Source: Sequoia sempervirens
Taxonomy: Eukaryota > Streptophyta > Pinopsida > Cupressales > Cupressaceae
DNA length: 64,000 nucleotides
Direction: 5' to 3'
Assembly: GCA_007258455.2 (NCBI GenBank)
Contig: VDFB02358134.1
Span: forward strand, 217,181,152-217,245,151
Part shown: positions 11,424 through 23,256 of the stretch, one piece after another
Numbering within the stretch: the stretch's first letter is position 1
Layout of the letters: every line of letters starts with the position of its first letter
Position numbers and translations under genes: made by a program
The notes under the pieces: generated by a model
What the model was told of the DNA's origin: nothing
Database searches by the model: none
Seen by the model: only the letters and a program-made list of their open reading frames with translations

Positions 11424-12145
11424 TGTATTTTCAGATTGTATGGGTTCACTTTGGGTTACCCACTTCCATTGTATTTGATCAATATTCTTGATTCCTTGGA
11501 GAGCTTTGGTCAGTCTTATGGGGACTTATGGATACTAAACTAAAGAAGAGTACATCCTTCCTTCCATAGATCGATGGACAAACAAAGGTATTCAACAGGA
11601 CAGTCATGCATCTACTCAGAGGATATTGCAGCAAGCATCATAAGTTGTGGGATGACAGTCTTCATTATGTGCAGCATGCCTACAACCATGCATCCCATTC
11701 TTCTACAAAGAGGTCTCCTTTTGAGACTTGCTTCGGTTATTTTCCAAAAACACCAATGGACTTCTCTTTTGGAACAAATGATGTTGAAGATGGATGCCTT
11801 GATGTAGAAAGGGCTTTAAAGTTCATCTAGAAGGTCCAAGCAATTCATCAGGCCGTAGAAGCACAATTGGAAAAGAGTCAAGCAAAGTACAAGGCTTGTC
11901 ATGATAAGCATCGCAGCGATCATCATTTCCAAGTTGGAGACAGAGTTTGATTACACATAAGCAAGGAAACAATGCAAGGTGAAGGAAGGAAGCTCAAGCC
12001 GATCAAATATGGTCCATTCAAAATTCAAGAAAATATTGGCACAAATGCCTTCCACCTTAATCTTCCTCCATACATGCAGATTTACTTAGTAGTCAACGTT
12101 GAGAACTTGAAGTTGTACGAACCTCTGTTAATTTCTTTGTAAACC
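11424..12145 (+). pseudogene. Ty3/gypsy pol relic, part 2: rest of integrase
   Basis: The frame broken at 6161 resumes at once with VWVHFGLPTSIVFDQ, which carries the second catalytic Asp region. It continues with FNRTVMHLLRGYCSKHHKLWDD, YNHASHSSTKRSPFETCFG (the usual HSSTGxSPFE block) and the C-terminal KLKPIKYGPFKI fold near 11990. Stops at about 11490, 11568 and 11828 break it. It ends near 12140. The seamless frame on both sides of the nested element confirms that boundary. Confidence 0.85.
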
Positions 12146-12405
12146 AAGGGGAGGTTCTGCCAACGAATGTAGTCAAATTTCTATAGGAATAATTGGATCA
12201 GTCCACTCAATTAGAGAGGGGCCCGGAGATGCAGTCGTTCTAAATGAAAAACTTCATTATCAATATTTGTTTGCACTCTCTTTATCTCTCATTATGTTCT
12301 TTCTTTAATTACTTTGTAATTTCGATATTTAAATTTCGTTTGTGTGTTTAATTATAATTAAGCACTTTTGGTTTGTAATTGTTAATGTAAGCATTTGAAG
12401 CAAAT
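12142..12405 (+). repeat. Purine tract and probable 3' LTR fragment of the Ty3 pol element
   Basis: AACCAAGGGGAGG at 12142-12154 follows the end of integrase and resembles a polypurine tract. A TG start at about 12168 opens AT-rich DNA without coding features until protease coding begins near 12425. No end or partner LTR can be found here, so truncation is assumed. Confidence 0.4.
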
Positions 12406-12424
12406 GCCATAGATCCTAAAATCA

Positions 12425-13620
12425 GATCATTAGGCGTACTCTCATTGACATTGGTTCAACAATCAATGTGTGTAGTATTGATCTATTACCTAAGATTAAT
12501 ATTCACTCATCTTCTATTAATGCTTCTTCTATTAACATTCATGGATTCGATAATGTCGGTCGACAAGGTCTAGGTACAATAGTATTACCTTTGTAGCTTG
12601 GACTTGTTACCGTACCTACCCTTGTATATGTTATGGCAGAGAAGTTACCTTATAACCTTTTTCTTGGTAGGTCATGGATTCACACTATGGGTGCAGTCTT
12701 GTCTACCTTGCATAAATCTATTAAGTTCATTTGCAATAATATAGTAGTCACAGTCAAGGATGACCCTGATTCTATGCACTTATATGTGAGATGGAAGCTA
12801 CTATTCAAGCTTCAATTGTGCCTAATCTCATCCCTTCAATGTATTCCTATGTGTTAATGTTTACTCCAGTAGTACCTACTACAAAGGATACTCTTGAGAT
12901 AAATGTCCCTAAAGAAGATCCTTCTGAAGTAAAAAATCTCGAGTCTTCTCTTTCTACTTCTCAAAAGAATGCATGTCTTGCTGATGATTGGGGTTCCTTA
13001 GACTTTACAGATTCCTTCATCTAGGAATATAAAGTTGACCCGATCCACTTAGACCTTCTGATGACATCATCCACACCTACTATCAAATATGACTACTCTT
13101 TTGTATTGTGGGGTAAGTTAAATGCAAATTGTAATATTATTGGTGTTGATACTCCTTCTGAGGAAGATGATCACACTTCTATTAAGGAGGTTAATGTTGG
13201 TAGTCCTGTCAGGAAAGATCATGGCGATATCATAGAGGAGTATGATCCTCTTTTCCAAAATAATACTCTCCATGTAGATCCTCCATTGTCTGCTACCTTC
13301 ATATCTTCTTCTTATGAGCAGTCAAGTATTTCTCCACAAGAGAAAGGTTTGCTTCTTGCTCCTCATCCTCTTTCTAAGAAAGAGTGTATTTTTTTGTGGC
13401 TTCTAAAAGCTCACTTGATTACTCTTCCTTCTCCTGTATGCAAGAAAATCCATAAACATGATGAAGCAAAACATTTTTTATACACATACCATTGAGTGCT
13501 TGATCATTCCACCAATGAGTCTAAGGCCTTGAAAGAAAAAATACAACTTCATGATTAAGGTGTCATCAAACTCCTATTTGATTGACGCACCTACCTTTAC
13601 TTTGCAAAACTAGTGATAAT
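12425..13620 (+). pseudogene. Tat-like protease relic with downstream zinc-knuckle-like tail
   Basis: Protease-type motifs are LIDIGSTINVCS (DIGS replacing the expected DxGS), INIHGFDNVGRQGLGTIVLPL and PYNLFLGRSWIHTMGAVLSTLH at about 12440-12720, the pattern of the Tat/Ogre branch of Ty3. An acidic linker follows (DDWGSLDFTDSF near 12980; EEDDHTSIKEV near 13160). A degenerate knuckle-like stretch HFLYTYH..LDHSTNESKAL lies near 13470-13530. No reverse transcriptase follows. The left end seems truncated, since the block that precedes this protease in the relic at 16700 is missing. Stops and frame changes disable it. Confidence 0.7.
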
Positions 13621-13755
13621 GAGGTTTGCCTCTATCCTATATCTTACACGGTTCTCCTCCCCTGTATGTTGGGGGAAGTGATAACTTATTCTAGAAACAT
13701 GTGTGTGTCCCTCTATGGACCCCCTCTTTTCCCTATATGTTTCAAATGAAGTTTC

Positions 13756-13985
13756 CCTTGAGTGGACCCCTTTTCTCTTTCAAAGGTTTCTTGAGGGACC
13801 TCTTTAAAATCTTTTCTCTCAAATGAACTCAATGGAGTCTAGCTCGGGGGCAACCCGACTAGACCTATTTCATGTCTTTGAGTCTAGCTTCGGGGTAGCC
13901 TGAGTAGACCTCACTTTTCAAACAACGCATCCCTTGAGTGGACCCTCTTCTTTTGAAGGGTTCCCAAGGGACCCCTTTGAAAGCC
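13756..13985 (+). repeat. Two related 50-bp blocks around TTGAGTGGACC
   Basis: CCTTGAGTGGACCCC...TTGAGGGACC occurs at about 13756-13805 and 13931-13985. A third copy lies at about 48393-48445, upstream of the 3' LTR of the level-2 element. The shared block ties the relic here to that LTR family. Confidence 0.6.
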
Positions 13986-14104
13986 TTCCAATTTGCTGAT
14001 AATCTATGTGACTATCCACTTACTTTCCCACGTGGCCACTTTCACTGTGCAGGTGCACCTATGAAGCCGCTTTTTGACTCTGTGGATTCCCCTTTCTTTG
14101 GTTT

Positions 14105-14300
14105 CCTCCATGTGAGAGATGTTGTGGAATACCTCCCTATAGGTCTAAGAACTTGTAGGGTGCTTCCTTTTGGCTTCCTCCATGTGAGAGATCTTTGGGG
14201 ACGCTTCCTTGTAGGTCTACAAGTTTGTAACGTGCTTTTTGGGTATCCTTCATGTGAGAGATCTTAGAGGACACCTTCCTTGTGGGTCTATGAGGTGCTT
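14105..14300 (+). repeat. Tandem repeat, about 71 bp x 3
   Basis: Units begin at the shared CATGTGAGAGAT at 14109, 14181 and 14251 (72 and 70 bp apart). Each contains TTCCTTGTAGGTCTA-like sequence. The ORF spanning this region exists because the repeats lack stops. Confidence 0.75.
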
Positions 14301-14321
14301 ACACTTTTATTTGGTGATAAA

Positions 14322-14545
14322 GGTTCTCCTCCTCAAGCAAGGTTTTCTTTTATCACCTCTTTGGTCATACAGGTTCTCCTCGAGCGGGGTTTTCTTTTAT
14401 CACCTCTTTGTGATATGGTTCTTCCTCCTCGAGCAGGGATTGCTTTTATCACCTTTTCATGATACAAGTTTTCCTCCTCGAGTGGGGTTTGCTTTTATCA
14501 CTCGTATTTGGTGGTATGGGTTCTACTCCTGAGTGGGTTTTTTTT
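14322..14545 (+). repeat. Tandem repeat, about 45-52 bp x 5
   Basis: Each unit reads GGTTCTCCTCCTCGAGCRGG, then TTTTCTTTTATCACCT. Units start near 14323, 14371, 14418, 14467 and 14519 with point changes. The array lies between the knuckle relic and the purine tract at 14800. Confidence 0.75.
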
Positions 14546-14799
14546 TCACCATGCGCTTTGTTCATATTTCTTTTCTCTCTTGTATATACCAAATCAAAGA
14601 TCTGAAACTTCTTCATCCTGAGAATGTGCTCTTTCTTCAGCTTCATAGTTCTCTGAAACTATGAAGTCCTCCTTTGACCCTGTACTCTCAGGTTCTCTAG
14701 ATCAAGATCTACTTCATCGATGGTTTAGGTATACATTTCTAACCTTACCACTTCTCTAATCTACTTTACCAAAGCACTCATTAGTATTCATTCTCACTC

Positions 14800-14813
14800 A
14801 AGTGGGGGAAAAA
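14800..14813 (+). other. Polypurine tract
   Basis: AAGTGGGGGAAAAA directly precedes the LTR start TGTATAAG. The same tract precedes the LTR at 48959. Confidence 0.8.
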
Positions 14814-15990
14814 TGTATAAGAGTGAATTTGCACCCTGTGTGCAAATCCTCTTTTTTCCTTTATCCACCTTAGAAAACCAAGTTCGGAGGCTTAATTACA
14901 CCTAAGCTTGTTGCTTGCATAACATTTGGTGCATGTTTTGAGTGTCAATGGAGACATTTCTATCAAGGACACTCACACAATGTGTAGACGTCCGCGTGGA
15001 ATGCTTGTGTCCTTGACAGATTCCTGCATCTAGAGCCTACTGAGGCATTACACTTCCCATTGGGAGTCAAGTTGTAATGCCCCCTTTGATCGATCGACCT
15101 GAATATGGCCATTTTATTCATCTCCCCTTCAAATCCACCCCTTCCATATGCATTTGGGAGGTTCCAAGAACTTCTTCACTTCATTCACAAGCTCTGAGTA
15201 GCTTCTTAACCATCTCTTCAATCTTCAAGCACTTTACACTTCACAATAGCAACATCAACACTCCACCACTTCAGTAGAACAAGTGTGGAACAAAAAACCA
15301 TTACAGCAGAGGCTTGAGTTCCTCTCATTTTCTCCCCCATTATCCTTGAGTGCTCTTGGTGGAGGTGGTAAGCTTTCACTCCTCTCCTCTATTACTTGGT
15401 TGAGAAGCATAACACTATTTTGTAGTGATTTAGTGTTCTTTACTTCATTTATGATTTTATTTCTATCTATCTGGCTATCCGTAGAGGTGGGAACACCAAA
15501 ATGGGGTATGACTGAGGCAAGCCCCTATATAGCCACCCAACAATTTCTCTCTCTCTCTCTCTTGTGTGCAAGTATTGAAGAAATTCACAAGTTGGAAGCT
15601 TCATCATTCACACAGTTGTAAGCATTTCCTTGCCCTTCTACTTTACTTTATTCCATTTCTATCGCTTTCAACTACTTTATCGCATTCTGTCAGTTCTTAA
15701 TAATCTATTTGCTAGCAGTCATTTAGGAAGTTTCTATGATAAACTCGATCTTTGGTCCATACAAGACACCGATGCACCTTTGGGACATCAGTGCATCATG
15801 TTGCAATATGTATTCTACGTTGACGTCCTTTGGTCGAGAGCTTGTCAATCATTCTAGAAAATATTTATGACCTACTCTTTTAGATTTTGAAACTCTCATC
15901 GTTGTTCCATTGAGGTAGTTTAGGGTAGTTCACCCCATGAGGATCTCTGAATGAAGAGAACTCATGAGTAGAGAATCCCCCTATTCTACA
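14814..15990 (+). repeat. 3' LTR of the same family as the level-2 element LTRs
   Basis: 1177 bp, starting TGTATAAGAGTGAATTTGC and ending CTATTCTACA. It shares GAGTGAATTTGCACCC, the GACGCTAGCAC-like block, AGGTGGGAACACC and the ...TCTACA end with 24613-25806 and 48959-50239. No 5' partner is present, so the element is 5'-truncated. It contains a TATA-like CTATATAG at 15525-15532 and a short CT microsatellite near 15545-15561. Confidence 0.75.
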
Positions 15991-16084
15991 AATATTATTT
16001 GATTAAAATGGTTGGTAGAGGGATAATTAAGGATGAATTGAAATTAGTGAAATCAAGACTAGATGTGTGTATATTTTATGTATC

Positions 16085-18270
16085 TACACTAATATCTCTC
16101 CTATTGGAGAAGAAGATATTTTCTTGTTAGAAGAACCAATTAATTAGAGTTTTGAGAGTCCTAGTTGTTTCTCTCCTTCTACCTCTCTTAGTGGACAATA
16201 CATTGCTGAACAAGATAATTCAACCATTGATAACTCCCTTGTGTGCGATGAAGTCATCTTAGAGGAACCAATCCTTGAATGTCAAGAACATTTGTTTTGT
16301 AGTTCTCCTAAAACTCTCCTACTAGGAAAGATATAACAATAGAATAAAATAAGAATATTAACAATAGAAATTCCTTAGATGAAGATTATGAATTAACATT
16401 AGACTCCTCTTCACTAAGAGATCATGAAAATAATGATAATTATTTTGAGGTTATGCACATTAGATACCCCTTGAATTACTCTCTCGAACCTAAACTTATC
16501 ATCTATCCACCCTCTCAAAAAACACAAGTTTAAAAAAAAACCTATCCTTATCCTCAAACCACCTAAGAACAATGTTTCACAGCAACCGAGTTACAATATT
16601 GTTGCTCATACATACAACACTAGGAACAATCCACAATAAATACAAACACCTTCAACATCCCTCCCATTGCCTAATTCTATCTTTTCTAGTGCCCCTCGTT
16701 TTCCTTCACAAAGTGGAAAGGAGCATCATATTGTTGAAAAAATTAAAAATACTCCTACAAAGATATCCCTATGGGACTTAATTCAAAATTCCCCTAATTA
16801 TTACACTATGCTTCAAATTGTGTTGCAACAAGTTGTGGTTCCCTCTAGTGAAAACCCAAATGACATAGTAGCCACTATTCAAGGAATAAACGCTAACATT
16901 ATTTTCCACCCAAGTGAACTCCCCCTTTGGAAGTGAAAAAATAAAATGATGCTTTCATGGCCATATCTCAATACAATACAACAAGGATAAAATGAACCTT
17001 TGTTGACAATGGGTCATCCTTAAATGTGTGTAGTGTAAACCTTTTGGATAAGCTTGGTGTCGATAAATCAAAAATTCAACCCATCTCTTTCTCTATTAAT
17101 GGCTTTGATAATGTGCAAAAACAACCTCTTGGTGTAATCACATTACCTATTAAAGTTGAAAAAGTTACATTACAAACCTCGATCCATCTTATGCTTGATG
17201 ATCTTTCATATAATCTTCTTTAGGTAGACCATTGATTCATGCAATGAATGGGTCGCCTTCCACTCTTCATCGTAAAATGAAATACATCTACAACAATGAA
17301 GTGCACACACTTGACGCTGATCATGAGCCTTATAGTGACTTACAACTTGAGAAAAATAAAGAGAACTCCTTGAAAACATTGACACCAACTACACAAGTGG
17401 AACCCATACAACAAAAAAGAAAAAGAAAAAAACATTGACAAATTCATGAAGCTATTAAAAGATGATTGAGGTTCCTTAGAATTCACACCTACATTCATGG
17501 GAGAATACATGATCGCAACAAAGGACTTTGAAAAGGGAAAGACAAAAGAAGACCCTTTGAAAGCATCCATCTGAACCAGTTTAGAAGAAAGGACAACATA
17601 CACAACAAAATTTGATGTAACTGACTATCAACAACCTTTGAATCCTAAAGAAATGAAAAAATATTTATGGAAAAGGTTATGAGCTTATGAAACAACTTGG
17701 ATATAGTGGAAAAGTATGTGGTGCTAGAGAACAAGGTATTTGTGTCCCTATCAAACCAAACAGAAAAGAAACAACTAATGGTCTTGGTTATTGTCCTTTG
17801 ATAGAAATAAAAAAGCCTTCACTTAACAGCAACACTAATGGTCTTGATTGTTATCATTTGAGAGAAAAAAAGAAGTCCTCACTTAACATCAATGTCATCA
17901 CACAAAACACTAATGATTGGAATTCGTTAGATTTTACACCCTTATGTAAAGTGAACAAAATCTCCCAATCTAAAGAGTTTTGTGTAAGTATGACATCTTG
18001 TACTAAGCAAGAGATATCTTTGTCGTAAAATAAATCAACATCTCCTACCTTTGAACAAGAAAGTATCTTCATATTGAGACTCCTCCAAGATCATTTGATA
18101 TCCCTCACTCCAAGAACAGGAAAGAAATTTTATTACAAGACTACATTTTGTGCATATCATAGAGTTTGTGGTCATTCTACTACTAAATGTAAGGCTTTAA
18201 CTAACAAAATTCAACATCTTAGGGACTGTGGTGCTCTTCCTTGTGTTGAAGCACCTAGTTCCTCTAACTA
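16085..18270 (+). pseudogene. Tat-like relic: acidic region, protease, G-patch-like block, zinc knuckle
   Basis: An acidic frame is visible at 16085-16350 (GEEDIFLLEEP, CDEVILEEPILE). It is followed by the conserved pre-protease block NTPTKISLWDLIQNSPNYY (about 16745). The protease at 16985-17330 has FVDNGSSLNVCSVNLLDKL, SINGFDNVQKQPLGVITLP and a LGRPxIHAMN-like block. Next is ELMKQLGYSGKVCGAREQGI near 17680, which resembles the G-patch found after some retroviral and Tat proteases. Last is FCAYHRVCGHSTTKCKAL near 18148-18200, a Cys/His knuckle of the Tat gag type. The usual Tat order has the knuckle before the protease. No reverse transcriptase is present. It has several stops and frame changes. 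Confidence 0.7.
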
Positions 18271-19350
18271 ATACTTATTTTCATTCCATTCAACTCATCC
18301 TTGTCTTGCACTAAGTGGGGGCAAGGGGTTAGTTATCCTTGTCCTTGTATGTCAATTTTTGTTGTCTCTTTTGGCTAGTTGATGCCTTCCATGTATATGT
18401 AAGAGAAAGCTTGGGATGTGGATGACATGCCTTAAGTTGGCTTGCATGTGATGTACTGAGTTATGCATTTTTGGGGCAACCCTCTTTTCCTTTTCCATTT
18501 TTTCTACTTTAAAGTAATTTCTCACAACAATGGTGTTAGCAACCACTTTAAAGTGGGGGCATACATTGAAACTCATGTTTCATTGTGCAATTTTCTTTCT
18601 TCTTGTGATGCATCCTTTTCTTGTTCGTTCCATTGTGTTTTATTTCCTCCAGGAGCATGATATTTCTTTGACTTGTCCTCTCTTGGAGACATTGGGCACA
18701 ATGTTCCCTAAGAAGAGACCTAGCACGAACTAAGCAAAATCCCTTCGAACACCTCTCTCTTTCTTGTTATGTTGTATTTTCTTTTTGTACCTTATTAAAG
18801 TCATGGAGGTATGGATTTGATATGGTCCCCTGGGGCTCACCTAGTGAACACCTAGCTTCACTAGCCCTTGTGAGCATCCATTTTTGCACCTTATTAAATT
18901 CATGGAGGTATGGCTTTGATATGGTCCCCTGGAGCTCACCTAGTGGACACCTAGCTTCACTAGCCTTGTGAGCATGTGTTCTATTTGCACAGTGGATAGC
19001 GCGCTCCACTTGTAAACCTTTTTGAACAAATAGCCTAGAATCGGTCCGCCGTGTTGGAAAATCTATCGAAGCTTGATCTGTGGCATTTTCCTTTTTGTTT
19101 TCCTTTTTCTATCTTTGATCGTGTATGTTTGTGATCTTATTATGGCTTCATATATCATCTGCAAGCGTGTTCCTTTGTGCCTATGTTAGTTTTCAATAGG
19201 ATGTTGATCCTAGGGGCTTGATCATCCCTCTTTATCATTGTCATCCCATCTTACTAGCATTCAAACATTTTAACCCCTTTTGATTGCATGGTTGGCTACT
19301 TTAGTGTGACTTTGAAGCAAGTTCATCTTCTCACTAAAGTGGGGGCTAAA
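18270..19350 (+). other. Non-coding 3' region with three purine tracts and a 99-bp duplication
   Basis: Purine tracts of the form AAGTGGGGGC occur at 18313-18328, 18551-18560 and 19337-19350. A tandem duplication begins at 18790 and 18889 (CCTTATTAAA.TCATGGAGG...). ORFs here match no protein family I know. Confidence 0.55.
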
Positions 19351-19355
19351 TTTAG

Positions 19356-20942
19356 TGTAGTAAAATGCATACCCTTGCATTTTCACACTTTTTTGGGCAT
19401 GCCTTACTTTATTTATGCTTCTTTATGGCTTAATTGGTCCTATTTTACATTCACAAGCCCTATGAATGATATTTTTTTGGTTAATCCTGACATTCTCCAA
19501 TGCATAAATGATAATTTAAATGATGTCATTGGAGTGTCCCTAATTTGTGGATTGGGACTAAAACATCGCCTAGGGCATCTTTATCCTCCATGGGTCTTGG
19601 GACCCTGATTTTGAATGTACCTAAAAAGGTCCCTTTTTGGAGTCTATGCCCTAAGAGTTGAGCCTTGGGACTAAGATGCCACCTAGGGTGTCTTAGTCCT
19701 CCTTGGCTTATTTTCAAGATTCAATTTCAAATTCTAGTGGGATTTATCCTCCTTTATTTAATGAATTCATATGTCGGCTTGTTGTGGTGTAATTTTTGGA
19801 TATTAAGCTTGAATAAATATAAATACAAGGTACCTCCACTCATTTTCATTACAAGCATTCAAGTATTCATTCCTAAAGAAATTTTATGCATTCAAGAGAA
19901 ATTTATCAAGCATTTGGAGCCATCATCAAGATTCAAGCATCATGTCAAGGGTTTAGTGCATCCATTCATGTTGTTGAGCCAAGATTGTGGATGTAGCATT
20001 GAAGATCTATTCTCAACCATTGTTCACATCATATCCAAGGATCCAAGATCTACATTCTTCATGGCCACTATATGGTAGATTTTAGATTTTCTTCACAAGA
20101 CATCACCCAAGGTGATATCATTTACATGCTTCATATTTCACGCTTCATTTCATTCATTTCATCATTTGGTTTAATTACCAACAAGGGGTTTGACCAAGGA
20201 AAACCCCAATTCACTAACAATCAACAAGTTTTTCTCCTCTTGCATGTTTATGATTGTAGATCTAGGTTGAAGACTTGAAGATCATTTGGAGTGCAAAGTT
20301 GCATTACAAAGTTGTCGTCTTCACGGAAACTCACCTACCGACCGAATCTGGAAGTTTTAAAACCTAAGATCAGAGGAGAAGCAAGTGTAGACATCAAACC
20401 TTAGGACCACATTCAGAGACTTTAGAAATTCTGAATGTGACTAAGACAACAATAAGGGCGTCTTAGTCCTCCTGAATATATTTTTTTTAAATTCTTCCAT
20501 ATCCAGTTTCAACATCCAAAAATTATGTTTTTGCCCCAAAAAATAGTTGCAAGACTAAGACAATAGTAAGGGTGTCTTAGTCCTCCATAGCACCTTTTGA
20601 AAACATTTTTACATTTCCAAAATCCTCATTACATTTCTATACTTCTCAGGTACACATACCCTAACTTGGTGTAGCTTAATTTCATCATTTTCACTCATTA
20701 TTTGGCTTGCATTACTAATTTTTGTGAGTTGAATGTTAAAGTGTCTTTTCCAAGCTTTGGCTTGGTGGTGAGCCCCTAAAAATTGAAAAATCCCCCTCCT
20801 AGCTAGGTCCTCCTAATTGAGAATTGACTCACCTTGTGAGGTTGATAGTCAATCCAATTAGGGTTCCTAGGACATTATTGAATGATAATAGGAGAATAGT
20901 GGTTTTCTATGACCTAGTCCATAAAGCATCCATTTTCCTACA
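19356..20942 (+). repeat. Candidate 3' LTR with palindromic motifs
   Basis: TGTAGTAAAATGC follows the last purine tract, and the first plausible end is TTTTCCTACA at 20942. The 5' partner is not in the window, so the bounds are provisional. The segment holds four copies of a palindromic motif. Confidence 0.4.
19554..20585. repeat. Four copies of palindrome GACTAAGAC...GTCTTAGTCCTCC
   Basis: Copies lie at 19554-19589, 19667-19702, 20439-20473 and 20552-20585. Each has a 9-11 bp stem (GGACTAAGAC/GTCTTAGTCC) around a loop ending in AGGG. The first copy is the most decayed. Copies 1-2 and 3-4 are each about 113 bp apart, while the DNA between members of a pair is not obviously alike. Confidence 0.75.
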
Positions 20943-21099
20943 AATTAATTATGTTTATAAGATACTCATATAGCTCTCATAACTTTCCATCCAATCTTTC
21001 ATATGCAAATCATCAATTCGGGTGCTTAATTTTGCATATTCAAACCCAATAAAAGATGTCTTATGATACAATAGAGGTTCAAGACCATTTGGATGGTAA

Positions 21100-21700
21100 A
21101 TTTTGAAAGGAATAAAGGTATATGAAAATAATACCTAAAATAATCTTAGAGGAGAGTAATGCATAAATTTTAGATCTTAACAATTACAAAAAGGAGAGAC
21201 ACATGTGAGACATAAACGAAAGTATACCATATCACAAGTGTGTATTGGGAAAACAATTTTGGGAGAAAACCACCACACTCCAAAGTGATCCAATGTATTA
21301 TGAAGTAATCTAAACATGATTACAATACACTTATATAGTAATAATTTATAAGAGTATCACCAACTAGAGATCTATAGTAATTTCAATAGCATACCAATAC
21401 CTACAAACTCACTATCCACACCTCTATTTCAAGTACCCAATAAATAGGAGAAGTAATACAAAAAACCAATCAAATGGTAATTTCAAAAGCATGATTCAAA
21501 ATCAGCCAAAAATATGGTTCCCAAATATCCAATCACAAAGCCAACACCCAAATCCCAAGATGAGTTCATAAACTAAAAATAGCATATTTCTTCCACTTGT
21601 CATAAGTGTGTCATAATCCAAACATCAAATCAATCATTATATTTTGGATTTTTATCTCCATTCAAGGATTCCTAATGATTTATCAAACCTCATTTCATAA
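21100..21700 (-). repeat. Copia-type LTR relic
   Basis: GGGAAAACAATTTTGGGAG followed by AAAACCACCACACTCC near 21245-21285 matches a block in both minus-strand copia LTRs of this window (near 35945-35980 and 52120-52150). Orientation is taken from that match. Ends were not found. Confidence 0.4.
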
Positions 21701-23256
21701 GTTGGTCAACAAGTGTAACTCCCCATTACAACTCTTTTTTGTGTCATAAATATTTTTACATTTCCAATGCAAGAGGCATGTTGGCACTAGTCCTAAATGA
21801 TAGGGTTTTATTTGTGTGTCTTTAAGGGATATTTATTTCAATCTCTAAACCATAAAACTTAGCCCTAAGCCTTCTGATGAAGCTTGTTACTTTATTTTCT
21901 AATCTTGCGGTGACTATTTTGACACATTTCTAATTTTTAAGTTGTCTTATGGCCATTATTATTATTTACTAACCGACCCTCTTATCCTAAGAACTGACTT
22001 ATCCTTTTGATCTTGTGTGTCAAATAATAATTTAAGATACCTTTGTATGGACTCATCAGATGGTCCCCGCTTAATCCATGTTGGTGTACACATGCCATAA
22101 TGGTATTTCCATGCACTTTAGGACATAGTACATTTTCTCAAATTCCCAACATTTTGAAGTTGCACTCATGTGCCATGTGGCCATGTATTTTAAATTGTAT
22201 ATCTTTTTTTTTCTTATGTGCACTCATATTTTCTCCAATGTTAAGATGTTTCATCATTTGGTTTGTAGCACCAAATTTTCTTATGGCACAATTTCATAAA
22301 AGGTGATCTTGTCAAATTTTTGTTATTGCATTCACTTGCTACATGTCTTCCCCAAGTCTTGCTTTGGTTCTCTACAAAATTCATATGCATGTGGCATATT
22401 TTTACTTGATCTCATTTCCTTGGCTTGGAACAGTTTCATAAAAGATAAAGAATTTACAAATGCACTTATCCACTATAACTCAACATGGGATCAATTCTAA
22501 AAATCAAACATAATTGAATACTGACAAAAGTGGTTTGGAAATACATGGCTTATTCTCATTGAAACACATATTTTATGTTGCATAGGTTCTAAAAATAGAG
22601 AAAAAATCAAAGTTACACATATGTGATATTAAGGAACATGGCATAATCATGTAAAGTTAAAGATAAATTAGTAGCTCCATTTGAGAGCCCGACGATGAAT
22701 GTGAGGCCAACCCCATGACTTGGAGGCTATTTTATAAGTGACCAATTCTTATTGCAACACTCACAAACTTTGTTGTATAACTTGGTAAATGATTTTGTAA
22801 AAGAAACTTGCACTAAGAAAGGTATGTACAATCACCATTGATTACAAGATCTCCCACCAAGATCAATTGTTGGTATTCAAACATAAAAAATGGCTAAGGA
22901 GAATTCAAAAACTTCACTTGTTCAAGCCATAACTACATAAATGATGGTTTTCTACCAAATTGATGATATGTATGACTTAATTTCATTTAATTATTAATGC
23001 ATGTAATCCAAAATTTATCTGCAAGAAAAATTTTAGTTATTTGAGTTACTCTAGAGGTCATGTCTATAAAAATTAGGGTTTTTGAGAGCTGAAAATGGGT
23101 AAGTTAAAATTATCATTGTTAGTGATTTGTAAAGAATATTTTATATATTATAAGGTACAATTAGGTTTTATAATAAATCTAACATAATTTTGTTGATAAA
23201 TTAGAGCCTAAGAAAATTTAATTGTAAACCCTAATTTTGTGAAAAGCCCTAAAATG
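21700..23256. other. No recognisable feature
   Basis: AT-rich DNA with short chance ORFs (for example 22043-22306 and 22303-22500). I see no domain, tandem repeat or LTR boundary. It may hold the 5' part of the copia whose gag starts at 23257, but I find no primer site. Confidence 0.5.

Noticed and set aside
15077..15857. ORFs 15077-15277, 15283-15621 and 15630-15857 as genes
   Set aside because: All are inside the LTR 14814-15990. Leu/Ser/Phe-rich translations differ in frame and are not kept in the related LTRs.
19554..20585. Palindromes as microRNA precursors
   Set aside because: Stems are only about 9-11 bp, too short for a plant microRNA hairpin. They are kept as a structural observation instead.
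22043..22500. Cys- and Phe-rich ORFs as membrane proteins
   Set aside because: The composition follows from T-rich DNA. There is no recognisable domain, and the two frames overlap without sense.
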